Shown here: positions 38,202 to 47,073 of the stretch, piece by piece
Layout of the letters: each line of letters starts with the position of its first letter
How positions within the stretch are numbered: the stretch's first letter is position 1
Origin: Bacteroidota bacterium
Lineage (GTDB): Bacteria > Bacteroidota > Bacteroidia > Chitinophagales > Chitinophagaceae
Assembly: GCA_023386045.1 (NCBI GenBank)
Contig: JAEWKK010000014.1
Span: 1-64,000, forward strand
Reading direction: 5' to 3'
DNA: 64,000 bases
The notes under the pieces: model-generated
The model's database searches: none
The model's input: the letters and a program-made list of their open reading frames with translations, nothing else
What the model was told of the DNA's origin: nothing
Made by a program: the position numbers and the translations under genes

Positions 38202-39314
38202 TTATTTTTTCTTCTTTTTATCATTGACCAGGTCAAAGGCCAGTGAAAAAACATGGGTAAACAAAGGGTTTGACTGGTTGGCCAGGTTGGTGAATGCATA
38301 ATCGATCTTTACATTCTGGATCCTGAAACCTGCGCCTACACTTGGCTGGTAGATCCAGACTTTTTTCTGGTTCAACGTATCTCCGTCAGCCAGTGCTTTC
38401 TGGAAATTGTTGATGCCACCTCTCAGGAAAAAGACATTGTTCACATTTAGCTCCATCCCAACTTTTGGATCAACGCTTACCGGATCAGCACTCAGAAGTG
38501 TGTTTCTCTGTCCGTCGAAAGTCAGGTCAAAATTGGCTTCAGCTACCAGGCTTAGTTTTTTGGACAGCCTGAAATCCCTGGCCACGCCTACTACCAGTCT
38601 CGGAGCAGTCAATTCAGTTGACTTTACCGGAATCTCGTTATTGGTCAGGTAAAGTGCTTCTTTTTCCTTTTCGGTGAAATTGAAGCTCCAGGCATTGAAG
38701 GTGCTGGTGATATCCCTGCCTGCGAATCCAAACTGCCATTTTTTGCTCCTGATCTTCAGTCCTGCATCAATTCCAAAGCCCCAGGCCTTGGCAAACTTAC
38801 CCACACTCCTGTGGATCACTTTAGCATTTACGCCAAAATCAATGTTTTTGTTGGTCGTTTCTTTTAATTTCTGGGCGAAGGAAAAAAGAAAGGCATAATC
38901 AGCAGAGGAAAAAGCCTGGATATTATTGTAATTGATGGTGCCATCGGGTTCCACCAGGAACAGCGTGTTCATGATATCGTCCACGGCAAAACGAAGACCA
39001 GTAAAGCCAATGGTCCTCTTGTTATTGGCCAGGGGAATGGCAAGACTTACATAATCGTATTTACCAATGCCGGCGAAGTATTCAGCGTGCATTAAATTGG
39101 CATTGGGATGATCTTTCACTCCTGTAAGACCGGCGGGGTTCCAGTAACCTGCGGTTCCATCGTTAACCGATGCCACCTGGGCGCTTCCCATTGCCAGTCC
39201 GCGTGCACCGGCTCCTATATTTAAAAACTCATTGGAATATTTACGGAATTGCGCAGAAACGCCTGTAGTTGCTATCAGGAATAATAGCAAAAGCACGGAA
39301 GCATTGATTTTCAT
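38202..39314 (-). CDS. porV2: Outer-membrane barrel, PorV/PorV2-like
   Basis: A 370-residue beta-barrel of the PorV/FadL-like family, with signal peptide MKINASVLLLLFLIATTGVSAQ. Conserved PorV features are FLNIGAGARGLAMGSAQVAS, GTAGYWNPAGLTG and VGAGFRIQNVKIDYAFTN near the C-terminus. PorV shuttles type IX cargo to PorU at the surface. It lies directly upstream of the C25 sortase gene and is likely cotranscribed, so the pair makes a self-contained attachment module. Confidence 0.87.
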   Translation of the reverse strand: MKINASVLLLLFLIATTGVSAQFRKYSNEFLNIGAGARGLAMGSAQVASVNDGTAGYWNPAGLTGVKDHPNANLMHAEYFAGIGKYDYVSLAIPLANNKRTIGFTGLRFAVDDIMNTLFLVEPDGTINYNNIQAFSSADYAFLFSFAQKLKETTNKNIDFGVNAKVIHRSVGKFAKAWGFGIDAGLKIRSKKWQFGFAGRDITSTFNAWSFNFTEKEKEALYLTNNEIPVKSTELTAPRLVVGVARDFRLSKKLSLVAEANFDLTFDGQRNTLLSADPVSVDPKVGMELNVNNVFFLRGGINNFQKALADGDTLNQKKVWIYQPSVGAGFRIQNVKIDYAFTNLANQSNPLFTHVFSLAFDLVNDKKKKK

Positions 39315-39376
39315 TTCTTCAATTTTCGGATAAGCAATGGATTTAACCAGTGTCTTTCAAAGGTTGGGCAGCATCA

Positions 39377-39384
39377 CAAAAGTA
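39377..39384 (-). promoter_or_regulatory. Candidate -7 box of porV2-porU2
   Basis: On the minus strand TACTTTTG fits TAnnTTTG, 63 bp before the porV2 ATG. Confidence 0.45.
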
Positions 39385-39473
39385 TACTATTCGTTTTCAA
39401 ATTCATAGTGGCAAACCCTTAAAATTACCCGCTGTAAACGAAGAACTTAGGCTTTAATTGCCCTTGTGTGACT

Positions 39474-39481
39474 TACATTTG
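39474..39481 (+). promoter_or_regulatory. Candidate -7 box of tyrS
   Basis: TACATTTG fits TAnnTTTG exactly and would start transcription ~13 nt upstream of the tyrS ATG. Confidence 0.5.
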
Positions 39482-39500
39482 CGGCTTTAAAGCAGCTTTT

Positions 39501-40778
39501 ATGAACCTGATCGAAGAATTGCGCTGGCGGGGACTGGTGCAGGATATCATGCCAGGCACTGAAGATCAACTACTTAAGGAAATGACCAGTGGTTATGTGG
39601 GTTTTGACCCCACGGCTGATTCTCTCCATATCGGAAGCCTGGTGCCCATCCTTTTGTTGGTTCATTTGCAGAAGGCAGGTCATAAACCTTTTGCCCTCGT
39701 GGGAGGAGCCACTGGAATGGTGGGTGATCCCAGTGGTAAAAGCCAGGAGAGAAACCTGCTGGACGAGGCTACACTTGATAAAAATGTAAAAGGGATTGAA
39801 AACCAGCTGCGCCGCTTTCTTGATTTTAATGCTTCCAGTCCGAACGCGGCAGAAATGGTGAACAATTACGACTGGTTCAAAGATTTTAATTTCCTGCAGT
39901 TCATTCGCGAAGTGGGCAAGCACATTACTGTTAACTATATGATGAGCAAAGACAGTGTGCGCAAGCGCATTGAAGGTGAAACCGGTATCAGCTTTACCGA
40001 ATTTACTTACCAGCTCATCCAGGGCTATGATTTTTACTGGCTCTATACCCATAAAAACTGCAAGCTGCAGATGGGTGGTAGCGATCAGTGGGGAAATATC
40101 ACAACCGGTACAGAACTGATCCGACGCAAAGCTGGCGGTGAAGCTTTTGCCTTTACCTGTCCCCTGCTCACCAAATCTGATGGCGGCAAGTTTGGCAAAT
40201 CGGAAGGTGGCAATGTCTGGCTGGACCCGGTCAGAACCACACCTTACCAGTTCTACCAGTTCTGGCTGAATGCAGCTGATACAGATGCAGCAAGCTGGAT
40301 AAAGATCTTTACTTTCCTTACAAAGGAAGAGATCAGCCAACTGCAACTGGAACACGATACAGATCCTTCCAAAAGAATACTTCAGAAAAGACTGGCACAG
40401 GAACTCACCATTTTCGTGCACGGAGAAGAGGAATACAAAAAAGCTATTGAAACTACCGACAAACTCTTTGCACAGAAAAATGCACCTGCTGAATCCTTAA
40501 GCATGGAAGACCTGGAGAGCATGGAAGGAATTGTGCATGTCAACTTCTCCAAAGAAAATCTGCAGGCAGGCGTTAACGTCATTTCTTTCCTGGCAGAGAC
40601 CAGCATTTTCCCGAGCAAGGGCGAAGCAAGAAAGATGGTTCAAAATGGTGGTGTGAGCATCAACCGTCATAAGGTGGAAGACATCAACCTTAATGTGAAC
40701 CATGAACAATTGTTACACGAAAAGTACCTGCTGGTACAAAAAGGCAAAAAGAATTATTACCTGGTGAATGCGATCTAG
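39501..40778 (+). CDS. tyrS: Tyrosyl-tRNA synthetase
   Basis: A 425-residue class I synthetase. It has the HIGS version of the HIGH motif (PTADSLHIGSLVP), the tyrosine-binding region YDFYWLY, GGSDQWGNITTG and KFGKSEGG as the KMSKS-like loop. The C-terminal S4-like RNA-binding domain runs from about residue 350 (KGEARKMVQNGGVSINRHKVED). The start MNLIEELRWRGL is preferred; the 11 residues upstream are not conserved-looking. Confidence 0.97.
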   Translation: MNLIEELRWRGLVQDIMPGTEDQLLKEMTSGYVGFDPTADSLHIGSLVPILLLVHLQKAGHKPFALVGGATGMVGDPSGKSQERNLLDEATLDKNVKGIENQLRRFLDFNASSPNAAEMVNNYDWFKDFNFLQFIREVGKHITVNYMMSKDSVRKRIEGETGISFTEFTYQLIQGYDFYWLYTHKNCKLQMGGSDQWGNITTGTELIRRKAGGEAFAFTCPLLTKSDGGKFGKSEGGNVWLDPVRTTPYQFYQFWLNAADTDAASWIKIFTFLTKEEISQLQLEHDTDPSKRILQKRLAQELTIFVHGEEEYKKAIETTDKLFAQKNAPAESLSMEDLESMEGIVHVNFSKENLQAGVNVISFLAETSIFPSKGEARKMVQNGGVSINRHKVEDINLNVNHEQLLHEKYLLVQKGKKNYYLVNAI

Positions 40779-40820
40779 TAATTTGTTTGTGCTTCGGAGT
40801 TTTTGTCGAATAGAATTAAG

Positions 40821-40842
40821 AAGTACAAGTGTGCGACGCAAC
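40821..40842. repeat. 22-bp dispersed repeat, copy 2
   Basis: The reverse complement of 20923-20944, identical over 22 bp. It lies between tyrS and the permease gene. Confidence 0.8.
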
Positions 40843-40892
40843 TGAAGCTTCATAGTAGCAATAAGCCGGGTACAAAAACATTTCTTTAAAAA

Positions 40893-42215
40893 TTACAGGG
40901 AGTTGTTTTCAATTCTTGTCTTTACAAAATAAAGAACGATTCCAATCATTGCGATCAGGCTTCCCCAGAGTGCAAACCAGCCGGTGGAAATAAACAGGAA
41001 GAGCCAGATGATGATGGACAGGATTACTGGCAATGGATAAAGCCACATCTTAAAAGGAAGATCCTTCCCTTTATTTTTTTCTCTTAACAGTATCACTCCA
41101 ACTGCCTGCCCAATGAACTGGATCACGATGCGCATGGCAAGAATAGAGGTGATGACATCTCCCAGCTTCATCAGCAAACTGAATAAAAAACCGGCCAGGC
41201 AAAGCACCGTAAGTGAGATGTGCGGGAAGTTTTTTGTAGGATGCAATTTGCCAAAGACCTTAAAGAAATTCCCATCCAGTGCAGCGGCGTAGGGAACCCT
41301 TGAATAACCCAGCACCACGGCAAAAAGTGAGGACATGGCAATCAGTAAAATGAGTACGGTTACAATGATGCCGGCACTGTTGCCATACAATTGCAGCATG
41401 AAAGAACTGACCAGGTATTTATCGTCTTCCCTGACGCTACCATAGGGGATCACGCCCATCACGCTGATATTCATTAAGAGATAAAGAACCGTGATGCCGA
41501 AGATGGAAAGAAAAATACTTCGCGGAATGTTCTTACCCGGGTTCCTGATCTCACCACCCAGGTGACAAACATTATAATATCCCAGGAATGCATAAACGGT
41601 TTTTACCGATGCATAACCCACTGCAATGATAAATGCCTGGTTGAAAAATGAATGACCGCCTTCCGGTAATAATTTCACTTCGTGCTGGTGGTTTGAAAGC
41701 CCGGAGAAGATGATCCAGATGATGGTAAGAATAACAATGCTACCAAGAACAACAGAGATCTTTCCAATGGTTTCTATTTTGCGATAGAGTAAGAGAAAAA
41801 CAATGATCACGATACCGCCGGAAACCATTTTTTGCTGCCACCAGTTGAGCTCCACCAGGTAAGTGAGGTATTGCGAAAAACCAATGGCGCCGGAAGCTAC
41901 CACCAATGGTGCCTGTATGCTGGTTTGCCACACGAATAAAAAGCTCATCAGCCTTCCACCTTTTTCACCAAATGCAATGCGGTGAAAATTATAGGTGCCA
42001 CCTGCCAGCGGATATTTTGCTCCGAGCTCACTCCAGGTCATGCCATCCACAACGGCTACGATTGCACCAAAGATCCAGGCCCAGAGGAACATACCATCGC
42101 TAAACCTGCTGACCACAAAAGGCATGACCACAAAGGGACCAATGCCCACCATGTCGATCATGTTGATGGCCGTTGCTTGTACCAAACCTATTTTTCTTTG
42201 CAGTGTATCACTCAT
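40893..42215 (-). CDS. APC family amino-acid/polyamine permease
   Basis: A 440-residue inner-membrane transporter with about 12 helices. The first helix holds MIDMVGIGPFVVMPFV, a typical APC substrate-site motif, followed by YPLAGGTYNFHRIAFG and GGEIRNPGKNIPRSI. The substrate is not predictable. It lies 3 bp downstream of the class V aminotransferase and is probably in the same transcript, so it might move an amino acid for that enzyme. Confidence 0.92.
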   Translation of the reverse strand: MSDTLQRKIGLVQATAINMIDMVGIGPFVVMPFVVSRFSDGMFLWAWIFGAIVAVVDGMTWSELGAKYPLAGGTYNFHRIAFGEKGGRLMSFLFVWQTSIQAPLVVASGAIGFSQYLTYLVELNWWQQKMVSGGIVIIVFLLLYRKIETIGKISVVLGSIVILTIIWIIFSGLSNHQHEVKLLPEGGHSFFNQAFIIAVGYASVKTVYAFLGYYNVCHLGGEIRNPGKNIPRSIFLSIFGITVLYLLMNISVMGVIPYGSVREDDKYLVSSFMLQLYGNSAGIIVTVLILLIAMSSLFAVVLGYSRVPYAAALDGNFFKVFGKLHPTKNFPHISLTVLCLAGFLFSLLMKLGDVITSILAMRIVIQFIGQAVGVILLREKNKGKDLPFKMWLYPLPVILSIIIWLFLFISTGWFALWGSLIAMIGIVLYFVKTRIENNSL

Positions 42216-42218
42216 GCT

Positions 42219-43511
42219 CTAAACCCGTGCAAAACTTTTGATCCCTTCTACCAGCACATCCAGGTTTTTGGTAGTGGTGTAAACATTTGGAGTAACTCTG
42301 ACGCCTTTGATATTTTCCCATTCGATGCTCACCGTATGAACCTTATAATTGGAGAGCAAATGTGTATCCAGCTCCGAAGGTTTTTTACCTTCAATGGCTA
42401 CCATGCCTATGGCACAGGCCCATTTTGGATCCATGGAAGTTTTGATTTGCACCTTTGGAATATCCTTTACTTTATCCATCCAGTAGTTCTTTAGGTAATG
42501 CAATCGTTTCTGCTTGCGCTCAATGCCGATCATTTCATGAAATTCAATGGCCTTGCCGATGGCCTGTTCAATAAAAAATGGTCTTGTACCAAGGTGTTCG
42601 AATTTGCGGATGTCATCCTTTAATGGATTGTCGCTGGCGAACATTGGATAAAGGTTTTTGATCTTTTCTTTTTTCACATAGAGCATGCCGCTGCCAATGG
42701 GTGCGTACAGCCATTTGTGAAGGCTTGTAGCAAAATAGTCGGCATCAAGATCAGGAATTTTAAAATCAAAATGTGCGAAGCTGTGTGCTCCATCTACCAA
42801 CACTTCAATTCCTTTTTTGTGGGCTTCAGCAGCTATTTTTTTCACGGGAAGAATCTGTCCGTTCCAATTGATAATATGCGTAATGTTGACCGCTTTTGTT
42901 TTTGGTGTGAAGGCATTCACATATTGCTGCACCAGGTAAGCTTCATTCTCCGAAGGCAGCTCCAGGTTCACCCAGTTGATCCTGATACCATCGCGGATCT
43001 CTCTTTGCTTCCAGGCATTGATGACGTTGGGATAATCCTGTTTGGCCACCACTACCTCATCACCTGCTTTTAAAGGCAATCCAAAGATGATGGTCTCCAG
43101 TCCTTCAGAGGAATTGCGGTTGATGGCGATCTCTTCGCGGCTGCAGCAGGCGAGATTGGCGAGGTTCTGTCGCAAGGGTTCCCTTCCCTGGTCGATAATG
43201 CGCCACATATAATAACTGGGTGCTTCGTTGGCCAGATCGTAATAACGCTTCATGGCGTCCTGCACAGTTTTAGGTGCAGGAGAAACACCACCATTATTCA
43301 GGTTGATGAGAGATGGCGAAACGGTAAATGACTGCTGGATATAATACCAAAAGTCTTCATCAGTTGCCAGTTCTTCGGGAGAAACCGAACCTGCATGCCG
43401 GAGGGCTTTGTCAAGGTTGCGACTCCAGGAAGGTTGGGTTAGCGATGTAAAAAAAGCAGCAGCAGAAGCCATCCCTGCCTGTTGCAAAAATGTGCGTCGG
43501 TTGAAAGGCAT
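42219..43511 (-). CDS. Class V aminotransferase, exported (isopenicillin N epimerase-like)
   Basis: A PLP enzyme of ~430 residues. The start MPFNRRTFLQQAGMASAAAF gives a twin-arginine (Tat) signal, so the folded enzyme is probably exported. The class V core includes NRNSSEGLETIIFGL, EVLVDGAHSFAHFDF and the Schiff-base lysine in TSLHKWLYAPIG. Similar proteins are epimerases or desulfurase-like. Its permease neighbour is adjacent. The 43512-43850 stretch upstream holds the short repeats and one small putative frame. Confidence 0.88.
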   Translation of the reverse strand: MPFNRRTFLQQAGMASAAAFFTSLTQPSWSRNLDKALRHAGSVSPEELATDEDFWYYIQQSFTVSPSLINLNNGGVSPAPKTVQDAMKRYYDLANEAPSYYMWRIIDQGREPLRQNLANLACCSREEIAINRNSSEGLETIIFGLPLKAGDEVVVAKQDYPNVINAWKQREIRDGIRINWVNLELPSENEAYLVQQYVNAFTPKTKAVNITHIINWNGQILPVKKIAAEAHKKGIEVLVDGAHSFAHFDFKIPDLDADYFATSLHKWLYAPIGSGMLYVKKEKIKNLYPMFASDNPLKDDIRKFEHLGTRPFFIEQAIGKAIEFHEMIGIERKQKRLHYLKNYWMDKVKDIPKVQIKTSMDPKWACAIGMVAIEGKKPSELDTHLLSNYKVHTVSIEWENIKGVRVTPNVYTTTKNLDVLVEGIKSFARV

Positions 43512-43564
43512 GGAAAAGATTTGTATAAATGTAATTATTTGGAGGGAGATGGAGCGAGGCGGAT

Positions 43565-43695
43565 AGTTCATGGTTCATGGTTCATAGTTTTTTAAGTTCA
43601 CAAGTTTACGAGTTTACGAGTCAAGTCTTTTATGAATAGCCTTTGTCATCCTGCAAGAGGTCATCCTTCAAAGTTCATGGTTCATAGTCTATGAA
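43565..43695. repeat. GTTCATGGTTCATAGTT-type repeats
   Basis: Two clusters (43565-43600 and 43672-43695) of a heptamer-like TTCATGG/TTCATAG unit, plus a related AAGTTTACGAG pair near 43604. They mark the left edge of the accessory patch. Confidence 0.6.
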
Positions 43696-43710
43696 GTTGG
43701 CAGATTGTAA

Positions 43711-43821
43711 ATGAAAGCTATAAAGGGAGAAGTGTCAAGCCGATACAAAATTTCTTGGGAACAAATATTTGATTTTAAAAGTGATCCTGATATAAATCCT
43801 AGCTGTACAGAAAGGATTTGA
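43711..43821 (+). CDS. Putative 36-residue peptide or gene remnant
   Basis: A short plus-strand frame starting MKAIKGEVSSRYKISWEQ and ending NPSCTERI. Its composition looks protein-like, but it has no recognisable domain. It may be a fragment of a decayed accessory gene. Confidence is low. Confidence 0.25.
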   Translation: MKAIKGEVSSRYKISWEQIFDFKSDPDINPSCTERI

Positions 43822-43850
43822 ATTTCGTCACCCTGGGCTTTAGGCGCATT

Positions 43851-44633
43851 TTACCAATCTTTGTTGCAATCACACTCTGTGATGTAATTAAGTTCGTGAT
43901 AATAATTGCAAAAATCTTTTACTGCATTTATTGATTCTTCGTACTTAAAGTCCAGCGCCTTTTTATAGATATAATCATAAGGTGAACTTCCTTCTTTTGA
44001 AGCTTTTGTGTGAACAATGCTATCTCGAAATTCCTTTAAGTTGACGATATGGTTCCACTTTAATGGAAATTGTTTAATAAAGTTTTTTTCTTTTGCCTTT
44101 GGAAGGACAGTCTTAATCTTTTCATCAAATGAAAGATATTCTTCAATTTGTCTTTTGTCATAAGTTATTGTATACTTTTTTTCCGGTTTAATATATACGA
44201 AGTCTTTTGGAATACACCTATTCATAAACGCTTCAAGGGCAGTAAAAAGAAATATTACAAATCCGCTTGTCAATCCAAAGTATTCATACAATTCATTAAT
44301 CATTGGTTCGCCTACGTTTGAAGTGAGAAGGTTTTTAAGTATTACGTTCTTTTTTTCGTCTATCAGTCTATAGTTTAAATAAGCGGAATGAAAATAGACT
44401 AATACAGGGTCTGGTTCTGGAATAAATCTATTCTGACCTTGATATTTATACTGAAAAGCTTGAAAGGCTATTCCCATATCGGTTATTAAGATTCCAGTGT
44501 ACTCCTTTGGAATTGACTTTATTTTACTTATTTCTGATACAGGAATTCCCTTATTGCTTTCGTCAAGTATTTTTTGGACTTCATCAGTCAACTGCACCTG
44601 ATTCAGAAACTTCTTTTTTATATGCTTTTTCAT
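43851..44633 (-). CDS. HEPN-motif protein (RiboL/Abi-like)
   Basis: A 260-residue protein with no signal peptide. Near residues 125-140 is a helix LFTALEAFMNRCIP, and R203-DSIV-H208 (in EFRDSIVHTK) forms the R-x4-H motif of HEPN RNases. HEPN proteins cut RNA in abortive-infection and toxin systems. The family is inferred from this motif and all-helical content; activity is untested. It is divergent from the nuclease-like gene, with 33 bp between them, and lies in an AT-rich accessory patch near tRNA-Val. Confidence 0.65.
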   Translation of the reverse strand: MKKHIKKKFLNQVQLTDEVQKILDESNKGIPVSEISKIKSIPKEYTGILITDMGIAFQAFQYKYQGQNRFIPEPDPVLVYFHSAYLNYRLIDEKKNVILKNLLTSNVGEPMINELYEYFGLTSGFVIFLFTALEAFMNRCIPKDFVYIKPEKKYTITYDKRQIEEYLSFDEKIKTVLPKAKEKNFIKQFPLKWNHIVNLKEFRDSIVHTKASKEGSSPYDYIYKKALDFKYEESINAVKDFCNYYHELNYITECDCNKDW

Positions 44634-44666
44634 ACTTATATCACCAAAACTAAATAAATTAGTAAG

Positions 44667-45410
44667 ATGGAAATTCAGAGTAACCTAAAAAAAGTGAGAG
44701 AAAGGCGTGTTTTGGATAGATTTATTGAATTGTCTCACGACTTTCCGTTAGGTGAAATCAAGGAATCGGATAAAGAAAGGCCTGATTTTATTTATCAAAG
44801 TGAAGGCAGAACTATTGGGATAGAGTTGACAAGGATTTATATTGATGATGTCGGAAATGGTTCAAAGCTGAAGCAGCAGGAAATCGATAGGAAAAAAATT
44901 GGAGAATGTATCGTTGAAGAAGTAAAAAGATATTATTCTGTACCATTTGTGTTGCATATCCATTATAGCTATCACCATGAATTAGAAAGGCTGAGAAAAC
45001 CGGAGATAATCAGACAGTGTACCATTTCTTGCTTAGATGTTCTGCTTAATGAAGACGATGGTTACTTTAAAATTGAGAATCATCCTATGTCTCGTTTTGA
45101 ACTTCCACAGGAAATAGAATCAATTGTCTTGCATATTCAAAAGAAACTAGGCGACTCATATTATTCAGAAGGTGCAGCGGCAGCCATTCCCAATTTGCAA
45201 GACAAACACCTATTGCATAGGCTAGAAGAAAAGAACCGCAAGAAGAAAGGTTATAAAACCTGTGATGAGTATTGGTTGATTATAGAAGAAGGAACCTTCG
45301 CAGCAGATACTTTTGGTGATATAGAAGTAACTATGCCTATTCAATCAGACTTTGATCAGGTGTTCCTTTATAGAAGGGGGAAGGCTGAGATAATCATTTT
45401 AAAGCAATGA
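44667..45410 (+). CDS. PD-(D/E)xK nuclease-like protein
   Basis: A 247-residue soluble protein. It has a possible PD-(D/E)xK core: PD at residues 39-40, then after a GRTIGIELTRI strand the acidic E53 with T55 in place of the usual lysine. KLKQQEIDRKK follows, giving basic residues that may take its place. Such folds are found in restriction and defence nucleases. The assignment is inference. It stops one base before the DUF4238 gene and is probably cotranscribed with it. Confidence 0.5.
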   Translation: MEIQSNLKKVRERRVLDRFIELSHDFPLGEIKESDKERPDFIYQSEGRTIGIELTRIYIDDVGNGSKLKQQEIDRKKIGECIVEEVKRYYSVPFVLHIHYSYHHELERLRKPEIIRQCTISCLDVLLNEDDGYFKIENHPMSRFELPQEIESIVLHIQKKLGDSYYSEGAAAAIPNLQDKHLLHRLEEKNRKKKGYKTCDEYWLIIEEGTFAADTFGDIEVTMPIQSDFDQVFLYRRGKAEIIILKQ

Positions 45411-45411
45411 G

Positions 45412-45817
45412 ATGCAAGACACAAAAAGACAATATTACGTCCCAATGAAGTATTTAAAGCACTTCAGCAACCAGAAGGGGGAAAAGTTTGTAATAGGATT
45501 TATTCTTAAATCAAAGTTTAAAATTTCAGCTTACAACGAGACAAATATTGAAAATATCTGTTTAGAAAAACATCTCTACACATTACCGGGCGCAACCGTC
45601 CAAGAAAGGATGTGGGTTGAGAACCTATATAATGAAGTGTTTGAAAAAAAATTATGACACGGTATATGATAGGATAAAGGGAGTTAGGTCAGCTGAATAT
45701 TCTGCGGTTCTAAGTCAGCAATTAGCCGCAATAATGGACAATCCAATGGATTTCTCAATGGAAAGGGATAAAAATGAAAAAGGTCCTAATCGCTTAGAAC
45801 CCTTGACAGACTTGAAG
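45412..45817 (+). pseudogene. DUF4238 protein, frameshifted and truncated
   Basis: The first 81 codons (RQYYVPMKYLKHFSNQKG) match a DUF4238 N-terminus, and end EVFEKKL at a stop. If one A is removed from the run of eight As at 45653-45660, the frame continues as EKNYDTVYDRIKGVRSAEY, so the break is a +1 shift in a homopolymer. Family members are ~250-330 residues; here the reading runs straight into tRNA-Val. Either a pseudogene or a slippage site. Confidence 0.7.
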
Positions 45818-45892
45818 TGGGAGTTGACGGGTTCGAACCGCCGACCCTCTGCTTGTAAGGCAGATGCTCTGAACCAGCTGAGCTAAACTCCC
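45818..45892 (-). tRNA. tRNA-Val (UAC anticodon)
   Basis: A 75-nt cloverleaf with acceptor GGGAGTT/AACTCCC, TTCGAAC T-loop and anticodon loop CTTACAA (anticodon TAC). Its 3' end touches the broken DUF4238 gene. Confidence 0.97.
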
Positions 45893-45936
45893 AATATTTT
45901 TAAGATCAATTCCTTATGCTTTGCGCGAAAGGAGTG

Positions 45937-45944
45937 CAAAAATA
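45937..45944 (-). promoter_or_regulatory. Candidate -7 box of tRNA-Val
   Basis: On the minus strand TATTTTTG fits TAnnTTTG, 45 bp before the tRNA 5' end. Confidence 0.45.
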
Positions 45945-46104
45945 AGGGGACTGCACATTCCGAAAAAATAATTTTCAAAAAAATGGCTAATCCTCATCAA
46001 TTTAACTGCGCCAACCCTGACGCAAAACGGCTGCTTCCATAGCGGCTGCAAATTTTTAAATTTGGGTGAGTTGGTTAACAATTCACCCTTTTAAACCTTT
46101 GTAT

Positions 46105-46731
46105 ATGAAGTGGCTTATTTTACTCTCATCCTTGTTAATAGTAACTGCCATAAATTCTCAAAATGTTGTTGGAATATATAAAACCACTTATAAGAGTAAG
46201 TTGTCATTTGATATTAGTAGCTATGAAATTAAAAATCCTCCTAAAACAAAGGAGGATTCAATCCTGCTGATGGTTGCAAAACAAATGGCATCGAATACAG
46301 AATCCCAAACTTTGACAATTCCCACAATTGACAGTGTCTTTGTATATGCTGACAGTTCTGTAGTAGTAAGTACTCCTGTAAACAATCAAACCTACTTCCA
46401 AGGTCAAAAAATTGAAGTCAATACAAAAAACAGCGTTTTAAAAAACGGTTATTCATATTCCTTTAATAAGGACGGCGAAATCACCATTTCTGAACGCCAG
46501 CTCTTGGAATTTAGACCACTCAATGAAAAAGAAAAAGTTTTAGATCATGAATGCGAATTATGGATAAGTATTGACAGCACTATAAAGGTTTGGATTTCCA
46601 AAAAATTACCTTTTTTGCTTAGCCCCGGTTTCAAAATCCCTAGCCAACTCGGTGGAGTACTTAAACTTGAACTAAATGAAAGAAATACACAGATCATTTC
46701 AGAAATACAAGAAATCAAATTATTGGAGTAA
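46105..46731 (+). CDS. GLPGLI-like exported protein
   Basis: A ~208-residue protein with signal peptide MKWLILLSSLLIVTAINSQ. Its C-terminal half (VLDHECELWISID, VWISKKLPFLLSPG, IPSQLGGVLKLEL) resembles the GLPGLI family, which occurs with TonB-related or carboxypeptidase-regulatory domains. The similarity is partial. Its stop codon overlaps the next ATG by one base. I chose the ATG at 46105 because it begins the signal peptide. Confidence 0.55.
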   Translation: MKWLILLSSLLIVTAINSQNVVGIYKTTYKSKLSFDISSYEIKNPPKTKEDSILLMVAKQMASNTESQTLTIPTIDSVFVYADSSVVVSTPVNNQTYFQGQKIEVNTKNSVLKNGYSYSFNKDGEITISERQLLEFRPLNEKEKVLDHECELWISIDSTIKVWISKKLPFLLSPGFKIPSQLGGVLKLELNERNTQIISEIQEIKLLE

Positions 46732-47018
46732 TGAAAAGCATGGTATTAGTCTTATTGGTGTTGTTTTCCTGCAAACCTACAGAAATGTTAAGGGTTAAGG
46801 TATATACAAATGACTTAGTTACTCAAACGATTAGTGCCTCCGTAAAAAATCTAAGAACTAACGAGACTGCTAAACTTGGAAAGACTCTATTTATGTTATA
46901 AGGGGCAAAAGAAGGTGACTCCCTGGAAATATCCCATAATGGTTTCACTACAATTAAAATTCCGACACCAAAAACAGATAAACCTTTTGGAGTTGCAATT
47001 TTTTCAAACAGACCATAG
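46731..47018 (+). pseudogene. Lipoprotein with CarboxypepD-reg-like domain, in-frame stop
   Basis: Starts MKSMVLVLLVLFSCKPTE, a short lipoprotein signal, and continues in one frame for 95 codons except for a TAA after TLFML. Beyond the stop, AKEGDSLEISHNGFTTIKI looks like a CarboxypepD-regulatory domain end (GDSLEIS). The stop splits a domain, so it is a pseudogene or a truncated lipoprotein of 56 residues. Translationally coupled to the GLPGLI-like gene. Confidence 0.6.
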
Positions 47019-47073
47019 TTTGACAGTGAAAAATTGTAAACCATTCTAGATTGCTTCTTTATTTTTCCTTACG

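Noticed and set aside
39570..40421. 283-codon minus-strand frame opposite tyrS
   Set aside because: It is a shadow of a well-conserved synthetase gene, with no domain of its own.
43512..45892. Integrated element with att repeats at tRNA-Val
   Set aside because: I found no second copy of the tRNA-Val 3' end and no integrase, so a mobile element cannot be defined even though the island position is suggestive.
46231..46260. Terminator-like hairpin (AATCCTCCT/AGGAGGATT) inside the GLPGLI-like gene
   Set aside because: It lies within a coding sequence. The minus-strand T-run follows it, but no minus-strand gene needs a terminator there.
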